Below, piece after piece: positions 1 to 8,406 of a DNA stretch of 56,010 bases. The stretch comes from Eshraghiella sp045124255 (GTDB taxonomy: Bacteria; Bacillota; Clostridia; Lachnospirales; Lachnospiraceae). Where the stretch lies: positions 1 through 56,010 of the forward strand of contig JBGVLM010000062.1 of the NCBI GenBank assembly GCA_045124255.1. Reading direction: 5' to 3'. The notes below the pieces were generated by a model. That model worked only from the letters and a program-made list of their open reading frames with translations, was not told the DNA's origin and ran no database searches. The position numbers were made by a program, and so were the translations under genes. Within the stretch, counting starts at the first letter, position 1; the number at the start of each line of letters is the position of its first letter.

Positions 1-226
1 AAAAATTTCCTGGGGTGTTTTTTCTTTCTTTGCCATTAGTGTAGTACCTTCCATAAATGTATCCTTTCATAAATCATAATCAAAATGATGTCATAAGTAA
101 AATGTTTTGGAAGAACTTACACACTTTATTTTACACCCTCAGAGAAAACACCAGATTTGACATGTACAAATACAGATATTATTATCATCTGAAAGGTTTT
201 GTGTACTGGATAACCAATGTCAATAA

Positions 227-1144
227 CTGCAATACGGACATTCCTATGCACCTATGTATAAACGTTTTTCACAGCTGTATATTGAACTTGAGCAGTATGA
301 TAAGGCAGAGGAGATTCTTTTAAAAGGTCTGACTATCTGTAAAAGCACCGATTATTCGGAATATGCAAATCAGAATAATGATTTTACTAATTATGGTGAA
401 TCAAATTTATATTGTGATTTGTTCAGGATATATCTGTTAATGGGTGAATATGATAAATGTATTGAGGTAACGAAACAGATACCAAAGCATTCCAATAATG
501 AGGCCATTAAAAAGCAGGTGCTTCATAATGCAGCAACGGCTTATATGCTTAAAGAGGATTTTGATAACGCATATATAAATTACATAAAAGCACGTGACGC
601 AAAGGAATATATATATGATGAGGATGATATCAGTATGGGAATGCCGGATTCGGATGTTTTCGTATGCTGCTTTATGATGGGAAGATATGAGGAGGCTTAT
701 TCCCTTGCAAAATCTCTAGGCACTGATTACGGTGTATTCAGGGAGGAGTATATTATGGAAGCAATAAAAAGCAGATTTATGGAAGACGGCACGATTGATA
801 TGGAGCTTGTACAATTGTATGAGGAACATTTGCTGCATAAATTGGAAGACGAAGAAGTACAGGACGAACAGGAAAGTATTTACAGATGCCTGTCCATTAT
901 CAATATGGCAAAGGGCAATGAAAAAATGTCGGATTATTACAGGGAGCAGTCGTATAAGTATTCCAGGGATGAAGGCGTGACGTATGGCACTGCAGAAATG
1001 GAAAGCTGGAGATGGGCATTTAAAAAAGAATATAAAAAGGCACTTGAAGAAATGGAAAAATACGAATACTGTGCAGATACTACAGAGGGTACCGTCTATG
1101 GAGATTACCGTTTCTTCAAAAAAATGTGTGCAAATATATATTGA
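227..1144 (+). pseudogene. Tetratricopeptide-like repeat protein, 5' end apparently broken
   Basis: The frame encodes an acidic, Tyr-rich helical protein with TPR-like helix pairs; the first reads YAPMYKRFSQLY then IELEQYDKAEEILLKGL, and later units resemble YEEAYSLAKSLG and KKEYKKALEEMEKYEY. Such repeats are protein-interaction scaffolds; the specific role is unknown. The first ATG (254) has no ribosome-binding site. TPR-like sequence continues upstream of it, to the in-frame stop at 224. A different frame over about 115-205 encodes a plausible further helix pair (YRYYYHLKGFVYW). I read this as a gene with its 5' part lost to a frameshift and stop, though a genuine short gene starting at 254 (296 residues) cannot be excluded. 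The bidirectional hairpin at 1199-1223 follows it. Confidence 0.5.
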
Positions 1145-1198
1145 TTGAATTTAACAAATCAGAATGCTATAATATTAGCGATGCTTGAACATGAAAAT

Positions 1199-1223
1199 AG
1201 GACTTTGCCTTCGGCAAAGTCCT
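1199..1223. terminator. Hairpin terminator between the TPR-like gene and the HPr-like gene
   Basis: An 11-bp perfect stem with a TTC loop (aggactttgcc / ggcaaagtcct). Read on the minus strand it is followed by a short T-rich tract (ATTTTC). It lies between convergent genes and may serve both. Confidence 0.7.
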
Positions 1224-1242
1224 ATGTAGTGTAGGTAATAAG

Positions 1243-1267
1243 AAAATACCCGCCATGCGGGCATTTT
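1243..1267 (-). terminator. Terminator of the HPr-like gene
   Basis: The minus-strand hairpin has arms aaaatgcccgc and gcgggtatttt around a three-base loop, with one mismatch. It lies 10 bases past the HPr-like stop codon and its A/T arms end in a T-rich tract, the usual intrinsic terminator form. Confidence 0.75.
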
Positions 1268-1276
1268 CCGGTAATA

Positions 1277-1507
1277 CTATTCTACGATGTAAGCTTTTAA
1301 TGACTCAACAATGCTTGCACAGTCATCAGCATGAATATTTAAGTTAATTGGTTTAGATAAATCAAGACTGAAAATACCCATGATTGATTTTGCGTCGATT
1401 ACGTATCTTCCTGATACTAAATCGAAGTCGCTATCGAATTTAGCAATATCGTTAACGAATGATTTAACCTTTTCGATAGAATTTAATGAAATCTGAACTG
1501 TTGTCAT
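1277..1507 (-). CDS. HPr-fold protein lacking the active-site histidine
   Basis: This 76-residue protein aligns along its length with the PTS phosphocarrier HPr. The block KSIMGIFSLDLSK (residues 40-52) matches the HPr regulatory segment KSIMGVMSLG, so Ser41 corresponds to HPr Ser46, the HPr-kinase target. The catalytic segment GIHARPA is replaced by SIEKVKS: the phosphorylated His15 position is Glu12 and Arg17 is Val. It therefore should not carry phosphate from PEP to sugars. A regulatory role, for example as a Crh-like partner of CcpA, is inference. The start follows a strong AGGAGG site, it has its own promoter (1555-1583) and terminator, and it is a single-gene unit divergent from mtaB. 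Confidence 0.8.
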   Translation of the reverse strand: MTTVQISLNSIEKVKSFVNDIAKFDSDFDLVSGRYVIDAKSIMGIFSLDLSKPINLNIHADDCASIVESLKAYIVE

Positions 1508-1554
1508 AATTTGTGTACCTCCTAATTATATAGATAACTTTATCAGTCAACACC

Positions 1555-1583
1555 ATACTACAATTAATAGGTTAAGATGTCAA
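1555..1583 (-). promoter_or_regulatory. SigA-type promoter of the HPr-like gene
   Basis: On the minus strand, TTGACA and TAGTAT are separated by 17 bases, upstream of an AGGAGG site and the HPr-like start. Confidence 0.65.
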
Positions 1584-1635
1584 TGTTCGAATTGCACAAA
1601 TTTTCCACTTAATAGAATTACAGGAGACAGTAATA

Positions 1636-2952
1636 ATGAAAAAATGTTCTTTACATAATCTTGGCTGTAAGGTCAATTCATATGAAACGCAGGCAATGCA
1701 GCAGATGATGGAGGAAGCGGGCTACGAAATAGTTCCGTTTGGAGAGGAAAAAAGTGATATTTATATAATAAATACCTGCAGCGTAACTAATATTGCTGAC
1801 AGAAAGTCACGTCAGATGATTCATAAGGCAAGAAAGCTTAATCCTGACGCAGTTATTGTTGCAGCCGGCTGCTATGTTGAATCAGCAGGAGAACTGCTTG
1901 ATGAGGATATAGATATTGTTATCGGCAATAATGAAAAAAGCAGACTTTTGGATATTTTAGACGAATTTTTCCTTGGAAATCAGTCAAATTGCCTAGATGA
2001 CATGGGAAAAGTTAGTGATTTTGATGAAATGAAACTTACCAGACCCGAAGAACATACACGTGCTTATGTAAAAATTCAGGATGGCTGCAACCGTTTTTGT
2101 TCATATTGCATAATTCCTTATGTCAGGGGAAGAATCCGCAGCAGGGATGAGGAAGATATAATTAATGAAATTACTGCGATTGCGGAAAACGGCTGCAGGG
2201 AGGTTGTGCTTACCGGTATCCACCTGTCCTCATACGGAATGGATAAACCCGAAAATGGAAAGACACTTATTGACATTATTGAAAAAATAAATACAATCAA
2301 AGGTATATCACGTATAAGACTTGGCTCACTGGAGCCGAAGATTGTAACAGAGGAATTTGTTAAGAGGCTTAAGGCATGTGAGAAGGTATGTCCTCATTTC
2401 CACCTGTCGCTTCAAAGCGGCTGTGACAGTGTGCTTAAAAGAATGAACCGCAGGTATACGGTGGACGAGTTTTATGAGGGTGTTGAGCTTCTTAGGAAAT
2501 ACTACGTTTTGCCGGCGATAACAACGGACGTAATCGTAGGATTCCCGGGTGAGACGGACGAGGAATTTGCTGCGACAAAGGAGTATCTTGAAAAAGTTAA
2601 TTTTTATGAACTCCATGTTTTTAAGTATTCAAGAAGAAAAGGAACGGCTGCGGACAGAATGCCTGACCAGATTCAGGAGAATATAAAAAATATCAGGAGC
2701 AATGTTTTGCTGGAAATGGATGAACGTTTATCGAAAGCATACAGAGTACAATATTTGAACAGGGCTGTAAATGTACTTTTGGAGGAAACGGTTACAATTA
2801 ACGGAACAGAGTATATGCTTGGATTTACCGATACCTATGTTAAGGTTGCGGTTGAATGTGAAAACAGAAAACCGGTATTGAATACTATTGTTTCAGTAAA
2901 AATTACAGGATTAATTGGCAAAGATATGGTAATTGGTGTTGCCGAAAATTAA
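1636..2952 (+). CDS. mtaB: tRNA t6A37 methylthiotransferase MtaB
   Basis: A radical-SAM methylthiotransferase that converts N6-threonylcarbamoyl-A37 to its 2-methylthio form in tRNAs reading ANN codons. The N-terminal UPF0004 domain has the three cluster-binding cysteines Cys11 (LGCKVNSYE), Cys48 (NTCSVTN) and Cys79 (AAGCYVE). The radical-SAM motif CxxxCxxC is at residues 151-158 (CNRFCSYC), followed by IIPYVRGRIRSR. The C-terminal portion after residue 370 fits a TRAM-like RNA-binding region. Length (438) is normal. The LGCKVN start and IIPYVRGRIRSR favour MtaB over MiaB. It starts at an ATG 6 bases after ACAGGAGA. ireB follows closely. Confidence 0.93.
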   Translation: MKKCSLHNLGCKVNSYETQAMQQMMEEAGYEIVPFGEEKSDIYIINTCSVTNIADRKSRQMIHKARKLNPDAVIVAAGCYVESAGELLDEDIDIVIGNNEKSRLLDILDEFFLGNQSNCLDDMGKVSDFDEMKLTRPEEHTRAYVKIQDGCNRFCSYCIIPYVRGRIRSRDEEDIINEITAIAENGCREVVLTGIHLSSYGMDKPENGKTLIDIIEKINTIKGISRIRLGSLEPKIVTEEFVKRLKACEKVCPHFHLSLQSGCDSVLKRMNRRYTVDEFYEGVELLRKYYVLPAITTDVIVGFPGETDEEFAATKEYLEKVNFYELHVFKYSRRKGTAADRMPDQIQENIKNIRSNVLLEMDERLSKAYRVQYLNRAVNVLLEETVTINGTEYMLGFTDTYVKVAVECENRKPVLNTIVSVKITGLIGKDMVIGVAEN

Positions 2953-2989
2953 TTTTTATATTAATATAAAGGACAGAGGATGTGATAAA

Positions 2990-3253
2990 ATGTCAGAGTT
3001 AAACAATACACAGTTTTTTAAAGTACAACAGGAGCAGACCGTTCAGGTTTCAGATGTTCTGGAACAGGTATATGCCGCATTGACAGATAAGGGGTATAAT
3101 GCGGTTAACCAGATTGTCGGATATATTATGTCAGGGGACCCGACATATATTACCAGCCATAGGAATGCCAGAAGCCTTATTATGAAGGTTGAGCGTGATG
3201 AGCTTGTCGAAGAAATGCTGAAGAATTATATTGAAGTTAAGGATTTACATTAA
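2990..3253 (+). CDS. ireB: IreB family regulatory phosphoprotein (UPF0297)
   Basis: This 87-residue protein starts MSELNNTQFFKV and has the family core QVYAALTDKGYNAVNQIVGY and SGDPTYITSHRNARSLI. IreB is a small dimeric protein described in Enterococcus as a substrate of the Ser/Thr kinase IreK and a negative regulator of cephalosporin resistance; N-terminal Thr residues are the usual phosphosites and a Thr is present here (Thr7). The ATG at 2990 is chosen over an upstream in-frame ATG at 2933 that lies inside mtaB, because AGAGGA sits just before it. Its stop overlaps the ruvX start by one base, indicating coupling, as in the Bacillus yrzL-yrrK pair. Confidence 0.9.
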   Translation: MSELNNTQFFKVQQEQTVQVSDVLEQVYAALTDKGYNAVNQIVGYIMSGDPTYITSHRNARSLIMKVERDELVEEMLKNYIEVKDLH

Positions 3254-3675
3254 TGAGAATATTAGGACTTGATTTTGGAAGTAAGACAGTCGGGGTGGCA
3301 GTATGCGACCCTTTAGGAATAACTGCTCAGGGTGTGGAGATAATAAGACGCAAGGATGAGAATAAGTTAAGACAGACACTTGCCAGAATTGAGGAATTGG
3401 TTAAAGAATACGAGGTCGAGAAGATTATTCTTGGATTGCCTAAGAATATGAATAATACATCGGGCGAACGCGTGGATAAGACAATGGAATTCAAAGCCAT
3501 GCTTGAGAGAAGAACGGGTCTGCCTGTAGTAATGTGGGACGAGAGACTGACTACTGTTGCGGCGGACAGAATTATGATGGATGCCGGAATCAGAAGGGAG
3601 CAGCGCAAGGACTATGTGGACATGATTGCCGCAGAGCTGATTTTGCAGGGCTACCTTGACAGTATGTCATCATAA
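3253..3675 (+). CDS. ruvX: Putative pre-16S rRNA nuclease / Holliday junction resolvase RuvX (YqgF)
   Basis: This 140-residue RNase H-fold nuclease starts MRILGLDFGSKTVGVAVCDP, with the first metal-binding Asp at residue 7. It keeps the family blocks LGLPKNMNN (near 60), WDERLTTVAAD (near 97) and a C-terminal KDYVDMIAAELILQGYL carrying the last acidic ligand. Family members process the 5' end of 16S rRNA; a resolvase role is also annotated by tradition. It begins in the taATG overlap with ireB and is followed 18 bases later by the DUF1292 gene, conserved Firmicutes synteny. Confidence 0.93.
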   Translation: MRILGLDFGSKTVGVAVCDPLGITAQGVEIIRRKDENKLRQTLARIEELVKEYEVEKIILGLPKNMNNTSGERVDKTMEFKAMLERRTGLPVVMWDERLTTVAADRIMMDAGIRREQRKDYVDMIAAELILQGYLDSMSS

Positions 3676-3693
3676 AGGAAGGAGCACACTGTA

Positions 3694-3948
3694 ATGGAAC
3701 AGATTAAAATTACCGCTGAAGACGGAGAGATTATTGATTTATTCGTGATTGAACAGACCAGAGTGAATGGAATGAATTATCTTCTTGTCGCTGAGAGCGA
3801 GGATGAGGAATCAGAAGCATATGTTTTAAAGGATGTTTCTAAAGAGGATGACGCGGAAGCTGTTTATGAATTCGTTGATGATGAAGAAGAATTGGACAGC
3901 CTTGCACGTATTTTCTCAGAATTAATTGATGATGCGGAAATAGTATAG
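3694..3948 (+). CDS. DUF1292 family protein (YrzB-like)
   Basis: This 84-residue, strongly acidic protein has the DUF1292 pattern: an N-terminal beta-rich half (ITAEDGEIIDLFVIEQTRVNGMNYLLVAE) and a Glu/Asp-rich tail (AYVLKDVSKEDDAEAVYEFVDDEEEL). The biochemical function is unknown. It sits directly after ireB-ruvX, exactly where yrzB lies in Bacillus. An AAGGAGC site precedes the ATG. The RNase J gene follows after 11 bases. Confidence 0.87.
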   Translation: MEQIKITAEDGEIIDLFVIEQTRVNGMNYLLVAESEDEESEAYVLKDVSKEDDAEAVYEFVDDEEELDSLARIFSELIDDAEIV

Positions 3949-3959
3949 GAGGAAATATT

Positions 3960-5627
3960 TTGAATTTAAAAGAGAATAGTAATGTTAAGATTATCCCGTT
4001 AGGAGGTCTTGAACAGATTGGAATGAATATGACTGCCTTCATGTACGAGGACAGTATTATTGTTGTGGACTGTGGTTTGTCATTCCCTGATGACGATATG
4101 TTGGGAATTGATTTGGTTATTCCGGATGTTACCTTTTTAAAGGATAATATTGATAAAGTTAAGGGCTTCGTCGTTACGCACGGACATGAGGACCATATCG
4201 GAGCTTTTCCTTATGTAATTAAAGAGGTCAATAAGCCTATTTATGCCACTAAGCTTACAATGGGAATTATTGAGACTAAGTTTAAGGAGCATAACTTGCT
4301 TGGTAATACAAAACGTAAGATTGTATCATACGGACAGAGCATTATCCTTGGTAAGTTCAGAATAGAATTTATTCGTACCAATCATAGTATTGCTGATTCG
4401 GCTGCACTTGCAATTCATACACCTGCGGGTGTTATTGTGCATACAGGAGACTTTAAGGTGGATTATACCCCTGTTTTCGGCGAGCCAATTGATTTGCAGA
4501 GATTCGGTGAATTAGGTAAGAAGGGCGTACTTGCGGTAATGTGCGATAGTACAAATGTAATGCGTCCGGGTTATACAATGTCAGAGAAGACGGTCGGCAA
4601 GACCTTTGAAACAATCTTTGATGATAATAATAAGAACAGAATCATTGTTGCAACCTTTGCTTCCAATGTGGACAGGGTTCAGCAGATTATTAATGCTTCA
4701 TGTGCCCATGGCAGAAAGGTTGCTGTTGAAGGCAGAAGCATGGTTAATATAATTAATGTTGCTACGGAGCTGGGATATATACAGATTCCTGAGGGAACGC
4801 TGATTGATACCGAGGAGATTAAGCGTTATCCTGATGAGCAGGTTACAATTATTACAACCGGAAGCCAGGGTGAATCAATGGCGGCGCTGTCAAGAATGGC
4901 GGCTTCCATTCACAGAAAGGTTACAATTAAGCCGGGTGATGTTATAATATTCAGTGCAACACCGATTCCGGGTAATGAGAAATCCGTTGCAAGGGTAATT
5001 AATGAATTATCAATGAAGGGAGCTAAAGTAATCTTCCAGGATACCCATGTTTCAGGACATGCATCTCAGGAGGAGATTAAGCTTATCTATTCAATACTTA
5101 AGCCAAAATACGCAGTTCCGGTACATGGTGAATACAGACATCTTGTTAAGCATGCCGAGCTTTGTGAACTGATGGGAATTCCTAAGGATAATATTTTTAT
5201 CCTGTCATCGGGCGATGTGCTTGAAATGAATTCGGAATGGGCAGGAAGAACGGGAACGGTACCTTGTGGAAGCCTTATGGTTGACGGACTTGGCGTAGGT
5301 GATGTAGGCAATATTGTTTTAAGAGACAGACAGACGCTTGCCGAGAACGGAATAATAATAGTTGTTCTGACGCTTGAGAAATTTACCAACCAGCTGTTAT
5401 CGGGTCCGGATATTGTAACAAGGGGCTTTGTATATGTAAGAGAGTCCGAGATGCTTATTGAAGATGCAACTGCCGTTGTATATGATGCAGTAATGCACTG
5501 CATAGATAATAATATTTCTGACTGGTCAAAGATTAAAGGAATAATTAAGGACAGTCTCGGAGATTACATTTGGAAGAAAATGAAGAGAACACCTATGATT
5601 CTTCCTATTATTATGGAAGTTTCATAA
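3960..5627 (+). CDS. rnj: Ribonuclease J
   Basis: A 555-residue metallo-beta-lactamase/beta-CASP nuclease with 5'-3' exonuclease and endonuclease activity in mRNA decay and rRNA maturation. The zinc-binding motif HGHEDH lies near residue 75. Later come HTGDFKVDYTP, CDSTNVMRPGYTMSE of the beta-CASP region, ATFASNVDRVQQII, FSATPIPGNE and VHGEYRHL, followed by the C-terminal domain. The start is TTG at 3960, supported by AGGAGG at 3948-3953 seven bases upstream; the first internal ATGs lie well inside the fold. It is the only RNase J seen in this window. Confidence 0.93.
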   Translation: MNLKENSNVKIIPLGGLEQIGMNMTAFMYEDSIIVVDCGLSFPDDDMLGIDLVIPDVTFLKDNIDKVKGFVVTHGHEDHIGAFPYVIKEVNKPIYATKLTMGIIETKFKEHNLLGNTKRKIVSYGQSIILGKFRIEFIRTNHSIADSAALAIHTPAGVIVHTGDFKVDYTPVFGEPIDLQRFGELGKKGVLAVMCDSTNVMRPGYTMSEKTVGKTFETIFDDNNKNRIIVATFASNVDRVQQIINASCAHGRKVAVEGRSMVNIINVATELGYIQIPEGTLIDTEEIKRYPDEQVTIITTGSQGESMAALSRMAASIHRKVTIKPGDVIIFSATPIPGNEKSVARVINELSMKGAKVIFQDTHVSGHASQEEIKLIYSILKPKYAVPVHGEYRHLVKHAELCELMGIPKDNIFILSSGDVLEMNSEWAGRTGTVPCGSLMVDGLGVGDVGNIVLRDRQTLAENGIIIVVLTLEKFTNQLLSGPDIVTRGFVYVRESEMLIEDATAVVYDAVMHCIDNNISDWSKIKGIIKDSLGDYIWKKMKRTPMILPIIMEVS

Positions 5628-5655
5628 TCTGACTTTTCATACGGGAGGATTAATC

Positions 5656-6024
5656 ATGGATGAAAAATTAGAATTGTATGAGGATAAGGAAGCCTACAGA
5701 ATTGCCAAACAGTTATCGGAATTAATTAAGGACAGTAATGAATATAAATATTACAGAAAATGTCTTGAAGAGGTTCAGAGTGAACCGGAATTATATGCAC
5801 AGGTCAATGAACTCAGAAGACTTAATTTCGAATTACAGAACAGTAAGAGCGGTATGATGAGCTACGAGCAGTATGCGGATGTATCATCAAGAATGACTAA
5901 TCTGCGTAAGAATCCGCTGGTAAGCCGTTTCTTTAATTCTGAAATCGGAATCGGAAGACTTATGCAGAATGTTTACAAACAGATTCTTGAAGAAGTTGAA
6001 TTTGATATTTCTTTTCTTGATTAA
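5656..6024 (+). CDS. YlbF/YmcA family regulator
   Basis: This 122-residue, almost wholly helical protein carries the YlbF/YmcA pattern: an N-terminal amphipathic segment (EAYRIAKQLSELIKDSNEYKYY), the central YAQVNELRRLNFELQ, and NPLVSRFFNSEIGIGRLMQNV. In Bacillus, YlbF, YmcA and YaaT form an Fe-S complex that modulates RNase Y and affects Spo0A phosphorylation, biofilm and competence. Here it directly follows RNase J, consistent with an RNA-decay role, which is inference. GGGAGG precedes the ATG. Confidence 0.8.
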   Translation: MDEKLELYEDKEAYRIAKQLSELIKDSNEYKYYRKCLEEVQSEPELYAQVNELRRLNFELQNSKSGMMSYEQYADVSSRMTNLRKNPLVSRFFNSEIGIGRLMQNVYKQILEEVEFDISFLD

Positions 6025-6044
6025 TAATCGGGGAGGCGATATAT

Positions 6045-6428
6045 ATGGAGACTAAGAAGCTTGCTGGTACAATTTTATCCGTATCGTGCAGAACTTTAAT
6101 ATTTGTATTGGTAGTACTGCTGTTGTTTTTTGCGGGAAAGAGTATGTATTCCTTCGGCAGAGATATTTTCCATGAGGAAGCTATGAGTTCAAGCTTCAAT
6201 GCAGTATCAATGGAGATAACGATTCCTGAGAACTCGTCAGTTATGGATATTGCAAAAATACTGGCTGATAATGGTCTTGTAAAGAGTCCTATGCTTTTCT
6301 ATGCACAGGCGGTTTTATCGGATTATCCTGATAATTTTACTGCAGGGACATATACATTAAGTACTGATATGAAGCCTACGGAGATAATGATTGTTATCGC
6401 ACCTGAACCTGAGGAGACGGAGGAATAG
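6045..6428 (+). CDS. Short MltG-like membrane protein without catalytic domain
   Basis: This 127-residue protein has one membrane segment (about residues 14-32, TLIFVLVVLLLFFAGKSMY) and then a region like the LysM-like N-terminal domain of endolytic transglycosylase MltG: EITIPENSSVMDIAKILADNGLVKSP followed by FTAGTYTLSTDMKPTEIM. MltG is normally about 340-380 residues, with a catalytic Glu in the C-terminal YceG domain; here the protein ends in EPEPEETEE before that domain. It occupies the yrrL (mltG) position upstream of trmR, so it is a genuine positional counterpart. It cannot be a transglycosylase by itself. GGGAGG precedes the ATG. Confidence 0.75.
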   Translation: METKKLAGTILSVSCRTLIFVLVVLLLFFAGKSMYSFGRDIFHEEAMSSSFNAVSMEITIPENSSVMDIAKILADNGLVKSPMLFYAQAVLSDYPDNFTAGTYTLSTDMKPTEIMIVIAPEPEETEE

Positions 6429-6432
6429 AATT

Positions 6433-7080
6433 TTGCAGGATATTGTTAATGAAAGAATTGTGTCGTTTATCAATTCTTTTGACAGAGCAGACAGTGAAAT
6501 ATGTATGACCATAGAAAAAGAGGCACGTGTTACTTACGTGCCTATTATTCGTAAAGAGATGGCTTCTTTTCTAAAGGTGCTGTTAGCAATGAATAAGCCG
6601 GAGAATATTCTTGAAATTGGAAGTGCAGTCGGTTATTCTGCAATTCTGATGAGCGAGAATATTTCCGAAACAGCAAGAATTACGACAATTGAGAATTATG
6701 ACAAGAGAATTCCTATTGCCAGGGAGAATTTTAAAAGAGCCGGTAAGGAGAATGTAATAACTCTTATTGAGGGTGATGCGGGAGAGGTGCTTAAAACACT
6801 TACCGGTCCGTATGATTTTATTTTTATGGACGCTGCAAAGGCTCAATATATTGTTATACTTCCGGAGGTTATAAGACTTCTTGCAAAGGGCGGAGTCCTT
6901 GTTACGGACAATGTGCTGCAGGAGGGCGATATTACGGAATCACGTTACGGCGTTACAAGGCGGAACAGGACAATCTATGACAGGATGAGGGAATATCTGT
7001 ATGCAGTAACACATTCGGATGAGTTACAGACCTCAATTGTCCCAATTGGAGACGGCATTACAATTAGTGTTAAAAAATAA
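6433..7080 (+). CDS. trmR: tRNA 5-hydroxyuridine methyltransferase TrmR (YrrM-type O-methyltransferase)
   Basis: This 215-residue class I SAM O-methyltransferase has motif I ILEIGSAVGYSAILM, ITTIENYDKRIPIARENFKRAG, the metal/substrate motif YDFIFMDAAKAQY, and VLVTDNVLQEG. In Bacillus TrmR (YrrM) methylates 5-hydroxyuridine-34 of tRNAs to mo5U. The next gene encodes the U32 protein that helps make the 5-hydroxyuridine precursor, which strengthens this assignment over a generic catechol-type enzyme. I choose the TTG at 6433 because CGGAGGAA ends eight bases before it; the in-frame ATG at 6391 lies inside the MltG-like gene and would add 14 non-family residues. Confidence 0.82.
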   Translation: MQDIVNERIVSFINSFDRADSEICMTIEKEARVTYVPIIRKEMASFLKVLLAMNKPENILEIGSAVGYSAILMSENISETARITTIENYDKRIPIARENFKRAGKENVITLIEGDAGEVLKTLTGPYDFIFMDAAKAQYIVILPEVIRLLAKGGVLVTDNVLQEGDITESRYGVTRRNRTIYDRMREYLYAVTHSDELQTSIVPIGDGITISVKK

Positions 7081-7094
7081 TTACAGGTGATTAT

Positions 7095-8342
7095 ATGAGA
7101 CAGACAGAGCTATTAATTCCTGCAAGCTCCTTAGAGGTATTAAAGGTTGCGGTAATATATGGAGCAGACGCAGTTTATATCGGAGGCGAGGCCTTCGGGC
7201 TTCGTGCAAAAGCCAAGAATTTCACAATTGAAGAGATGGCAGAGGGGGTCAGCTTTGCACATGAGCATGGTGTAAAGGTATATGTTACTGCCAATATTCT
7301 TGCACATAACGGAGATTTGGAGGCAGCAGGAAGATATTTTAAGGAACTGGATGAGAAGGTTCATCCTGACGCGCTTATTATATCCGACCCGGGCCTGTTT
7401 ACGATTGCTAAAGAGGTTGTCCCGGATATTGATATTCATATCAGCACACAAGCGAATAATACCAATTACGGAACTTATAAATTCTGGCATAAAATGGGTG
7501 CAACAAGGGTTGTAACTGCGAGGGAATTATCCTTAAGAGAGATTAAGGAAATCAGGGATAATATTCCTGAGGATTTTGAAATAGAGACATTTATACATGG
7601 AGCAATGTGCATCTCTTATTCAGGAAGATGTCTTTTGTCAAGCTTTCTTGCAGGCAGGGATGCGAACCGCGGAGCCTGCACACATCCGTGCAGATGGAAA
7701 TATTATGTTATGGAAGAATCAAGACCGGGGCAGTATATGCCGGTATTTGAGAATGAGAGAGGCACATATATTTTCAACTCCAAGGATTTATGTATGATTG
7801 AACATATTCCTGAGCTTATTGAGGCTGGAATTGACAGCTTTAAGATAGAAGGAAGAATGAAGACTGCCCTGTATGTGGCCACTGTTGCAAGAACCTACAG
7901 ACTTGCAATCAATGACTATATGGAGTCGCCTGAATATTATCAGTCAAGAATTCCTTTTTATAAATCAGAGATTGCAAAATGTACTTACAGACAGTATACT
8001 ACTGGATTTTTCTTTGGAAAGCCTGATGAGAATACCCAGATATATGACAGTAACACATATATCAAAGAATATACCTATCTTGGAATTGTCCGGGTTACAG
8101 AGAATGGCAGCTATGAGATTGAACAGCGCAATAAGTTCTCAGTCGGCGAGGAGCTTGAGATTATGAAGCCTGACGGAAGAAATATCAGGGCTGTTGTTAA
8201 ATCGATTAAGGACGGGCAGGGCAATGAAATGGAAAGTGCTCCGCACCCTAAACAGAAGCTTTATATCGATTTGGGCGTTGAATTGGAGAATTTTGACATT
8301 TTGAGAAGGCAGGAGGAAGAAACAGAAGTTCCTTTAGCGTGA
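7095..8342 (+). CDS. trhP: U32 family tRNA hydroxylation protein TrhP
   Basis: This 415-residue peptidase-U32-family protein has the start ELLIPASSLEVLKVAVIYGADAVYIGGE, the U32 signature IETFIHGAMCISYSGRCLLS (around residues 168-187), then RGACTHPCRWKYYV with Fe-S-type cysteines and SKDLCMIEHIPELIEAGIDSFKIEGRMK. TrhP/YrrO proteins act in prephenate-dependent hydroxylation of U34 of tRNA. It follows trmR by 14 bases with an AGGTGA site, so hydroxylation and methylation genes are adjacent. Bacillus has two paralogues (yrrN, yrrO); only one is present here. Confidence 0.85.
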   Translation: MRQTELLIPASSLEVLKVAVIYGADAVYIGGEAFGLRAKAKNFTIEEMAEGVSFAHEHGVKVYVTANILAHNGDLEAAGRYFKELDEKVHPDALIISDPGLFTIAKEVVPDIDIHISTQANNTNYGTYKFWHKMGATRVVTARELSLREIKEIRDNIPEDFEIETFIHGAMCISYSGRCLLSSFLAGRDANRGACTHPCRWKYYVMEESRPGQYMPVFENERGTYIFNSKDLCMIEHIPELIEAGIDSFKIEGRMKTALYVATVARTYRLAINDYMESPEYYQSRIPFYKSEIAKCTYRQYTTGFFFGKPDENTQIYDSNTYIKEYTYLGIVRVTENGSYEIEQRNKFSVGEELEIMKPDGRNIRAVVKSIKDGQGNEMESAPHPKQKLYIDLGVELENFDILRRQEEETEVPLA

Positions 8343-8406
8343 CAGGCACGAAGTCGGAGAGAGCTGCATATTATTTATTAATTGCAATTTAAAGAGATGG
8401 GTTTGC

